Source: Umezawaea sp049997955 (GTDB lineage: Bacteria > Actinomycetota > Actinomycetes > Mycobacteriales > Pseudonocardiaceae). Taken from it: 64,000 bases of DNA. The stretch covers positions 868,001 to 932,000 of the forward strand of contig JAEBDY010000001.1 in the NCBI GenBank assembly GCA_049997955.1, written 5' to 3'. Shown here in pieces: positions 58,305 through 64,000 of this stretch (within the stretch, counting starts at the first letter, position 1; each line of letters starts with the position of its first letter). Position numbers and translations under genes: made by a program. The notes under the pieces were generated by a model. It saw nothing but the letters and a program-made list of their open reading frames with translations. It did no database searches and was not told the DNA's origin.

Positions 58305-60958
58305 GTTTGATGGACGTGGTGGAGGCCGGGGATGTGACCGGTGTGATCCGGGAACTGGACGGTTTGACACCACTGCGGCGCAAGGAGTTCGGCGCCGCGC
58401 TGGCGACCCGCCGCGCCGCGCTGGAACTCGAGTACGTGTACGGGCAGCCGACGAACCTGCTGGACGCCCAAGTGGCCGCCGAACTGGGCTGCCAGGACAG
58501 TGCCTCCGCCGCAGCCGACTACCTCCGCGACCTGGAGCGGCAGCGTGGGTTGACGTCCATGACCGAGGACGGCACCTGGCTGGTGGCCGTTCTGGAGCTG
58601 CGGCCCGTCGAGTGGCGCGTCGAACTCGTCGGGTTCCTGAGCGAGTACGAGCCGACCTGGCGCACGTTCGGGTTCTGGTTGCTCGAACACCTCGTGCACG
58701 ACACGGGGTGCCCGCTCCCGACGACCGACGGCTTCCTCACCGCCTGGCTGCACGACCGGTGGGTCGGGAGCCGTTTGCGCACCACCGACTTCAAGGGCCG
58801 GGTGTCGGGAGAGGACATGCGGGAGAGGCTGCTCGCCGACCCGTGGACCGACCAGTTGCTCCCGCTAGCCCTGACCCGACCGGGGGTCGACCTGCCGCTG
58901 CAGGTACTGGCCGAGGTCAGCGCGGTCGAACCTGGACTGCTCGACCGCGTCCAGTTGGCGCGCAGGTGCTTCGCGCTTTTCCCCGATGTCGAGGTCTGGC
59001 TCTGGAACCTGCTGACCTCGGTCGACCTCACGCCCGCCGAGGACGCGCGGATCGCCGCCGTGCGGGTCGAACTCCTGGACCAGGGCGTCGAACGTCTCCT
59101 CAAGGACGGCACCCGGCCGGAGCTGTCGTACGAACTGCAGCTCCTGCGGGCCATGTCGCCGACGCCCGCCGAACACGCGGTCCTGGCCAGGGACTACCTG
59201 ACTCTGCTGGACGGGTCGCCGCCGGTGGTCGAGTACGCCCAAGAGGTACTGGCCGTGTTGGACGAGACCGGGTCGGTCGAGCCGGAGTTGCTGACCGAGG
59301 CCGGTGAGCGGGTCCTGCTCCGGTCCGAGAAGAAGCTCGTCCGGGCTCAACTGTCCTGGCTCGACAAGACCGCGAAGCGGGATCCGGCACGTGCGGTCCA
59401 GGTCGTGAGGAGCGCGGCGATAGCTTTCGACAACCAGGAATCGGCGTTGCGGGACCGCGCCCTCGCCGTGGTCGCCCGGCACCTCAAGGCGGCGGGTGAC
59501 TCGGTGCTGCCGGAACTGCGGACCGCGGCGGAACGGCTCGGTCCGGGACTCTCCAGGCAGGCCGCGGAGCTGTTCGGCCTGCCGACGGCCGGCACCGTAG
59601 AGCGGTTCGTCGACATATTGCCCGCGGTTCCCGTTCCGCGTTCCGTGCCAGGTCCGATCGGCACGGCGGAGGAGGTCGCGGAGGAGGTCGCCGCGGTACT
59701 CGCGGGCGACCAGGACGTCGTGGCGTTCGAACGGGCGCTGGACGGCCTGGTCCGGCACGCCCACCTCGACCGGGCCGCGCTCGCCGTCGCGCTGGAGCCG
59801 GTGACCCGGAAGGAACCCCGCTGGCACCACGACCACCGGCCGGTCGAGCTGTACGACGTGGCCAGGGCGGTGCGCGACGAGCCGCCCAGAAAGCTCGACT
59901 TCTTGACCGTTCGCTCCGAAACCCTGGCCGGTGACGTGCTCCTGGCACGCATGATCGAGGTCGCGGACGCCGTGCGGTCTGGTCCGCCGCCGTTCCTGCT
60001 GGCCGTGCCGACGCGGGCCACCGGTGCACTGGACGCCCCAGTCCTGGTGGAACGCCTCGCCGCCTACGAGGAACTGGACATCACCCCCGGACCGGTCGAC
60101 CTGGCCCAAGCCCTGCTGCGCGTCACCCCGACCACCGACGACGCGGTCATCGCCGCCGCCGGGGAGCTCGGGTCCGACGCGGGCAAGCGCCTGGCACACT
60201 GGCTCACCACCGGGGGAATGCCCCACCAGGACTCGAAGCCGGAGGACTGGGACCCCCGCACGGCGCATCAGAGGAACGCCTTCCTCAAGCGATCATGCCC
60301 CGGGTTCGTCGTCGACCCTCCGCTGCCGGAAGCGGTGGCCGCGCTGATCAAGCCGTACACGGAGGAGGACCAAGACGAGCAACCTCCCCAGCCGTTCTGG
60401 ATCGCCCAGTTGCCGCACCACCGCGACATGATCGCGGTCCGCCAGTACTTCATGACATCCGCGAAAGGCCGAGGAGCCCCGACCCTGCCGCTGCTCGCGG
60501 AGTCGGGCGGGCCGGCGGGGTACTCGGTGCACATGGCGTTGGCGTGGAGCGCGGGAACCCACCGCCCGCAGGACCGGGAGCCGTGGGCCGATGCGATCCT
60601 CGTGCTCGCGGCTCGCGGCCAACTCGACACCGCACTGCTCGGACAACTGCTCGCCGTGCTGGCCCGCACCGGCTTGGTCCAGCTCGACAAACTGGTCGAG
60701 GCGCTGCGTGTTGTGGTGGACATGGGGGCACCTGCCCTGGTGTGGTCCGCGCTCGAAGCTGCTCTACCGCTGGTGCTGTGCGACAAGCCGGTCCGCGGTT
60801 GTGAGGCGCTTCTCGCGTTCGCCGTGGACTGCGCCTCGAAGTGCGGTGCCAATGGCGAGATCACGGCCGTCACCGCAGTAGCCGAGAAGGGTGGGTCGAG
60901 CCAGACGGCGAAGAACGCACGAGCCTTGCGAGAGGTCCTGCGGCGCGCACGGAGGTGA
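58301..60958 (+). CDS. Large helical-repeat protein, DUF6493-like
   Basis: 885 residues, no signal or membrane segment. Almost wholly helical with HEAT-like stretches (for example LDRVQLARRCFALFPDVEVWLWNLL, DRALAVVARHLKAAGDSVLPELRTAAERLG, ALLGQLLAVLARTGLVQLDKLVEALRVVV). The layout (N-terminal helical domain, long alpha-solenoid, PFWIAQLPHHRDM segment, C-terminal REVLRRA) fits DUF6493-type proteins, which often follow SWIM zinc-finger genes in actinomycetes. I cannot see an enzymatic motif. GGAGGG before ATG 58301. Role unknown; solenoid scaffolds with SWIM partners are seen in conflict and stress systems. Confidence 0.7.
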   Translation: MSLMDVVEAGDVTGVIRELDGLTPLRRKEFGAALATRRAALELEYVYGQPTNLLDAQVAAELGCQDSASAAADYLRDLERQRGLTSMTEDGTWLVAVLELRPVEWRVELVGFLSEYEPTWRTFGFWLLEHLVHDTGCPLPTTDGFLTAWLHDRWVGSRLRTTDFKGRVSGEDMRERLLADPWTDQLLPLALTRPGVDLPLQVLAEVSAVEPGLLDRVQLARRCFALFPDVEVWLWNLLTSVDLTPAEDARIAAVRVELLDQGVERLLKDGTRPELSYELQLLRAMSPTPAEHAVLARDYLTLLDGSPPVVEYAQEVLAVLDETGSVEPELLTEAGERVLLRSEKKLVRAQLSWLDKTAKRDPARAVQVVRSAAIAFDNQESALRDRALAVVARHLKAAGDSVLPELRTAAERLGPGLSRQAAELFGLPTAGTVERFVDILPAVPVPRSVPGPIGTAEEVAEEVAAVLAGDQDVVAFERALDGLVRHAHLDRAALAVALEPVTRKEPRWHHDHRPVELYDVARAVRDEPPRKLDFLTVRSETLAGDVLLARMIEVADAVRSGPPPFLLAVPTRATGALDAPVLVERLAAYEELDITPGPVDLAQALLRVTPTTDDAVIAAAGELGSDAGKRLAHWLTTGGMPHQDSKPEDWDPRTAHQRNAFLKRSCPGFVVDPPLPEAVAALIKPYTEEDQDEQPPQPFWIAQLPHHRDMIAVRQYFMTSAKGRGAPTLPLLAESGGPAGYSVHMALAWSAGTHRPQDREPWADAILVLAARGQLDTALLGQLLAVLARTGLVQLDKLVEALRVVVDMGAPALVWSALEAALPLVLCDKPVRGCEALLAFAVDCASKCGANGEITAVTAVAEKGGSSQTAKNARALREVLRRARR

Positions 60959-60963
60959 ACGCG

Positions 60964-61346
60964 TCGAACGGAACCGCGTTCAGGTCGGCGAAAGGCTACC
61001 TCTACCTTGAACTCGGCTTGCTCAAGTCCAATCCGGTGCCAGCGCTGAAGTGGACAGCGCCGAAGACGGTGAACACGGTCGATCGGCGGTCGGTGGCAAA
61101 CCCGGTTCAGGTCCGAACGCTGCTGGCCGCGGTTCGTGTCCAGCAGCGCAGTGGGCCGCCACATCAGGCAGTTCGGCACGGCGCCGGATGGTCGGCTGTT
61201 CACGGGGGAGTGCCGCCAACCACGGTCGCGGAGTGGGCGGGGCACTCGGTGGAGATCCTGCACAAGATCTACGCCAAATGCCTGGACGGTGAGGCTGCCT
61301 CGGTGCGGCAGCGCGATCAGGCTGCTCTGGGGCACAAACAGGGCTG
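60964..61346 (+). pseudogene. Tyrosine integrase pseudogene
   Basis: Segments of an actinomycete tyrosine recombinase: NPVPALKWTAPKTVNTVDRRSVANPVQVRTLLAAV (frame of 60964), RHIRQFGTAPDGRLFTGE in another frame (61145-61211), and GVPPTTVAEWAGHSVEILHKIYAKCLDG back in the first frame (61208-61291). The Arg of the catalytic R-H-R triad region and the domain between are deleted; the C-terminal His (GHS) and Tyr (IYAKC) remain. At least two internal deletions, so inactive. Ends 125 bases from the tRNA gene. Confidence 0.85.
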
Positions 61347-61425
61347 AAAACTTTGGCGCGTATTTGGCGCGTGGACAGCCGCTAACGACCGGATTCAGCC
61401 GGTCTCGGCCGGACGGACACGACGA

Positions 61426-61456
61426 AGCCCCGACCACGTTTCCGCTGGTCGGGGCT
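61426..61456. terminator. tRNA-Arg terminator
   Basis: Perfect 11-bp stem (61426-61436 with 61446-61456), 9-nt loop, 14 bases beyond the 3' end of the minus-strand tRNA. Duplicated at 57274-57312. Confidence 0.8.
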
Positions 61457-61470
61457 CTGTTCGTGCGATG

Positions 61471-61542
61471 TGCCCCCGGCAGGATTCGAACCTGCGCCAC
61501 CGCCTCCGGAGGGCGGTGCTCTATCCCCTGAGCTACGGGGGC
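61471..61542 (-). tRNA. tRNA-Arg (anticodon CCG)
   Basis: Seventy-two bases on the minus strand fold as a cloverleaf: acceptor arms GCCCCCG/CGGGGGC plus discriminator A, D arm GCTC...GAGC, anticodon stem CCGCC/GGCGG with loop CTCCGGA (anticodon CCG, reads CGG), T arm GCAGG/CCTGC with TTCGAAT loop. The CCA end is not encoded. Host site for the neighbouring element. Confidence 0.96.
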
Positions 61543-61607
61543 CGTAGCTGTTGCAATGATCCTAGCGCACTGTCGGCGAGGGTTTTTACCCCCTACCCTC
61601 GGGTGGC

Positions 61608-63218
61608 ATGGAGCCGGTGCGGGAGCGTTCTGTTGTGGCTGGTGACCTGCGGCTTCGGGTGGTGGAGGAAGGGGATCCCGCTGCGCCCACCGTGGTGTTG
61701 GTGCACGGGTTCCCCGACACCTCCTCGGTCTGGGACGGGGTGGTCGAGGGGTTGGTCGGGCGGTTTCACGTGGTTCGGTACGACACGCGTGGGGCTGGGG
61801 GGTCCGGGCGGCCTGCCGACACCGCGGGGTATCGGGTTGAGCGGTTGGTCGAGGACCTGGTGGCCGTCGTGCAGGCCGTGGCGCCTGGGCGGAAGGTGCA
61901 CCTGGTCGGGCACGACTGGGGGTCCACGCAAGCCTGGGTGGCTGTCGAGGTCCATCCCGAGTTGTTCGCGTCGTTCACCAGCATCTCCGGGCCGTCGTTG
62001 GGGCACGTGTCGGACTGGGTCGCGAAGAACCGGCGGCATCCCGTCAAGGTGCTGAACCTGTTGCGGCACTCCTGGTACATCTCCGGGTTCAAGGTGCCGG
62101 TCGTGCCTGAGCTGCTGTGGCGGTTCCGGGCGGTGCGGACGCGCCTGCACGCTCAGCACCGGGAGCTGGTCAACGGGCTGGGGCTGTACCGGGCGAACGT
62201 GGGGAGTGCGCCCGCGCCTCGGGTGGTGTCCGTTCCGGTGTTGCAGCTCGAGTTGCGGCGGGATCCGTTCGTGAAGGCCGGGCACCTGGACGCGGCGAAG
62301 CCGTGGGTGTCGAACCTGACGCGGAGGTCGTTGCAGGCGTCGCACTGGGCGCCCCGCACGCATCCGCAGGCGGTGGCGCGGATGGTCCGGGAGTTCGTGG
62401 ACGGCGTGCCCGAGAAGCGGGAACTGGTGGTGATCACCGGGGCGGGCAGCGGGATCGGGCGGGCGACGGCGCTGGCCTTCGCGGTGGACGGGGCGGAGGT
62501 CGTCGCGGTCGACGTGGACGGGAAGGCGGCCGAGCGGACGGCGCGGGAGGTGCGGGGGCACGCGTACGAGTTGGACGTGGCGGACGCCGAGGCCACTCGG
62601 GTGGTGGCGGAGCGGATCCGGGCCGAGCACGGGGTGCCGGACGTGGTGATGGCCAACGCGGGCGTCGTGGTGGCCGGGTCGTTCCTGGACACGTCCGAAG
62701 CCGATTGGCGGCGCGTGGTGGACGTGAACCTGTGGGGTGTCGTGCACACGTTGCGGGCGTTCATCCCTCAGCTCGTGCAACGGGGTGAGGGTGGGCACGT
62801 CGTGGTGACCGCGTCGATGGCCAGCTACTTCCCCTCCAAAGCGCTGCCCGCGTACTCGGCGACGAAGGCCGCCGTGCTGATGCTGGCCGAGTGCCTGGCC
62901 GAGGAGCTCAAGCCCGAGGGCATCGGGGTCAGCGCGATCTGCCCCGGCGTCGTGCACACGAACATCACCCGCAGTGCCACGTTCGCCGGTGTCGACGCGG
63001 CCACCGAACAGGTGAAACGGGACGCCGTGACCAGGACCTACCAGCTGCGCGGGTACGGGCCTGAGCGAGTTGCGACGGCGGTGGTGGCGGCTGTTCGGCA
63101 CAATCGGCTGGTGGTGCCGGTGACGCCGGAATCGCGGCTGGTGCGGTTCGGGAGCAGGCTCTCGCCGAAGGCCGTCCGGATCCTGGGACGGCTGGCGGGG
63201 CCTACCTGGCGTCAGTAG
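61608..63218 (+). CDS. EphD-like fusion of alpha/beta-hydrolase and short-chain dehydrogenase
   Basis: 536 residues in two enzymes. Residues 1-265: epoxide-hydrolase-type alpha/beta hydrolase (VLVHGFPDTSSVWD, RYDTRGAGGSG, nucleophile Asp in VGHDWGSTQAW). Residues 270-536: SDR with TGAGSGIGRATA, NAGV, TASMASYFPSKALPAYSATKAA (catalytic Ser, Tyr, Lys) and CPGVVHTNI. Same architecture as mycobacterial EphD (Rv2214c). Likely opens an epoxide and reduces or oxidises the product, possibly on lipids. The ATG follows TACCCT by eight bases and lies 66 bases after the tRNA. Confidence 0.88.
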   Translation: MEPVRERSVVAGDLRLRVVEEGDPAAPTVVLVHGFPDTSSVWDGVVEGLVGRFHVVRYDTRGAGGSGRPADTAGYRVERLVEDLVAVVQAVAPGRKVHLVGHDWGSTQAWVAVEVHPELFASFTSISGPSLGHVSDWVAKNRRHPVKVLNLLRHSWYISGFKVPVVPELLWRFRAVRTRLHAQHRELVNGLGLYRANVGSAPAPRVVSVPVLQLELRRDPFVKAGHLDAAKPWVSNLTRRSLQASHWAPRTHPQAVARMVREFVDGVPEKRELVVITGAGSGIGRATALAFAVDGAEVVAVDVDGKAAERTAREVRGHAYELDVADAEATRVVAERIRAEHGVPDVVMANAGVVVAGSFLDTSEADWRRVVDVNLWGVVHTLRAFIPQLVQRGEGGHVVVTASMASYFPSKALPAYSATKAAVLMLAECLAEELKPEGIGVSAICPGVVHTNITRSATFAGVDAATEQVKRDAVTRTYQLRGYGPERVATAVVAAVRHNRLVVPVTPESRLVRFGSRLSPKAVRILGRLAGPTWRQ

Positions 63219-63227
63219 TCGGTCACA

Positions 63228-63256
63228 TTGCACACATGCGCATGTCGCTATATGTT
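63228..63256 (+). promoter_or_regulatory. Leaderless promoter with central palindrome for CDF gene
   Basis: -35 TTGCAC (63228-63233), 17-base spacer, -10 TATGTT (63251-63256), ATG six bases later. The spacer contains the perfect palindrome ACATGCGCATGT (63234-63245), placed where a metal-sensing repressor (ArsR/SmtB or MerR type) would act. Confidence 0.72.
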
Positions 63257-63262
63257 CCTTGC

Positions 63263-64000
63263 ATGGGTCACGGGCATGGGCACGGTGTGTCGCCTGCGGA
63301 GGCGGCCAGCGCATCGGGCAAGCACATCGGGAAGCTGTGGATCGCGTTCGGCATCGGCGCGGTCTTCATGGTGGTCGAGTTCGTCGTCGGGTGGGCGACG
63401 TCGTCGCTGGCGCTGATCTCCGACGCCGCGCACATGCTGACCGACGTGCTCGGGATCGGCATGGCGCTGGCCGCGATCATGGTCGCCCGCCGGGCGACGA
63501 CGGGGCGCAACCGGACGTTCGGCCTGTACCGGGCCGAGGTGCTCGCGGCGCTGGCGAACGCGGTGCTGCTGTTCGGCGTCGCCGGCTACGTGCTGTACGA
63601 GGCGGCGGGCCGCTTCGGGAACCCGCCCGCGGTGCCGGGGCTGCCGGTGGTCCTGGCCGCGCTGCTCGGCCTGGCGGCCAACGCCGTGTCGTTCCTGATG
63701 CTGCGCGAGGGCGCCAAGGAGAGCATCAACATCCGGGGCGCGTACCTGGAGGTGCTCGCGGACCTGATCGGCTCCGTCGGCGTGCTGCTGAGCGGCTTGG
63801 CCACGCTCGTCTTCGGCTGGCGCTACGCCGACCCGGTCATGGGTGTCGCGATCGGCCTGTGGGTGCTGCCGCGGACGTGGAAGCTGGCCCGCAACGCGCT
63901 GCACATCCTGTTCCAGCACGCGCCGGAAGGCCTGGACGTCGCCGCCGTGCAAGCGGACCTGGCGGATCTGCCCGGTGTGACCGAGGCGCACGACCTGCAC
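63263..64000 (+). CDS. Cation diffusion facilitator (CDF) metal exporter, 3' end outside window
   Basis: 246 residues before the window ends. Starts with a metal-binding histidine run (MGHGHGHG), then helices with SLALISDAAHMLTDVLGIGMAL carrying the H-x-x-x-D zinc site, and a second site region in ANAVSFLMLREGAKESINIRGAYLEVLADLIGSVGVLLSG (H/N-x-x-x-D equivalent), followed by the cytoplasmic domain (ILFQHAPEGLDVAAV). Exports zinc or cadmium/cobalt by proton antiport. No ribosome binding site; the leaderless promoter described above fits. Confidence 0.93.
   Translation, partial: MGHGHGHGVSPAEAASASGKHIGKLWIAFGIGAVFMVVEFVVGWATSSLALISDAAHMLTDVLGIGMALAAIMVARRATTGRNRTFGLYRAEVLAALANAVLLFGVAGYVLYEAAGRFGNPPAVPGLPVVLAALLGLAANAVSFLMLREGAKESINIRGAYLEVLADLIGSVGVLLSGLATLVFGWRYADPVMGVAIGLWVLPRTWKLARNALHILFQHAPEGLDVAAVQADLADLPGVTEAHDLH

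Larger units (their letters stand above)
57350..61470. mobile_element. Decayed integrative element at tRNA-Arg(CCG)
   Basis: Region between the two att-like copies. Contains, left to right, an amidohydrolase fragment, SWIM zinc-finger gene, large repeat-protein gene and an integrase pseudogene next to the intact tRNA. Integrase beside a tRNA gene whose 3' end is duplicated at the far side is the standard organisation of actinomycete integrative elements. No replication or transfer genes remain. Confidence 0.7.

Noticed and set aside
57257..58753. 498-residue minus-strand reading frame across the island edge
   Set aside because: Runs through the att-like repeat and antisense to the SWIM gene; no recognisable protein features.
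61593..63314. Long minus-strand reading frame opposite the EphD-like gene
   Set aside because: It is a codon-bias shadow: the plus strand carries all catalytic motifs of two known families.

Overview
The window is high-GC DNA with GTG and ATG starts, tightly overlapping ATGA/GTGA gene junctions, many one- and two-component regulators, secreted enzymes with Tat or Sec signals, and an EphD-like hydrolase/dehydrogenase fusion. Everything points to a filamentous actinomycete; the mix is most like Pseudonocardiales (Saccharothrix, Lentzea or Actinosynnema relatives), though genus cannot be fixed from sequence alone. Most of the window looks like accessory chromosome: sixty-odd protein genes in short operons, each with its own regulator.

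Layout. 1-8 kb: a serine hydrolase cut by the window edge, a DUF4239 membrane protein with a secreted propeller-like protein, an HPF-like ribosome-associated protein, a three-gene operon (Gfo/Idh/MocA oxidoreductase, UPF0303, DUF574-type methyltransferase) facing a ROK regulator, and a membrane protein with a winged-helix regulator. 8-11.5 kb: a solitary HTH/N6-adenine methylase/specificity-like protein followed by a soluble Ser/Thr kinase, facing a soluble PP2C phosphatase across a short intergenic region with a 9-bp inverted repeat. 11.6-14 kb: ArsR regulator, a miniature P450-like protein and an isocitrate lyase/PEP mutase-type enzyme. 13.7-26.6 kb: secreted alginate-lyase-family enzyme, alpha/beta hydrolase, Tat-exported PHP protein, SDR pair under a TetR regulator, penicillin acylase under an ArsR regulator, GH20 hexosaminidase, class IV aminotransferase. 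The alginate-lyase-family and GH20 genes both carry DasR-like operators, implying common control by amino-sugar status.

26.6-42 kb: ECF42-type sigma factor with its DGPF/YciI partner, an orphan antitoxin-like protein, TetR/VOC pair, a LysR pseudogene facing an HSL esterase, PucR regulator, RibA, a fused double IclR regulator facing an aldehyde dehydrogenase, phosphoesterase plus HAD phosphatase, MarR facing an aldo/keto reductase, then a convergent intergenic region with tandem repeats and a strong AT-rich dyad, and a NarL two-component system. 42-57 kb: degenerate GGDEF/EAL protein, ArsR-SRPBCC fusion under a 20-bp inverted repeat, GNAT, second two-component system facing an ABC exporter, hydrolase/beta-lactamase pair, a small HhH-like protein, MerR, and two overlapping CNNM/CorC transporters.

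57.2-61.5 kb is a decayed integrative element at a tRNA-Arg(CCG): the 3' end of the tRNA and its terminator are duplicated about 4.1 kb away, and between the copies lie a truncated amidohydrolase, a two-gene SWIM zinc-finger/large repeat protein unit (DUF6493-like) and an integrase pseudogene. The window ends with an EphD-like gene and a CDF metal exporter (3' end beyond the window) under a leaderless promoter holding a perfect 12-bp palindrome. Two candidates for little-described systems stand out: the methylase/kinase/phosphatase locus and the SWIM/DUF6493-like cargo.
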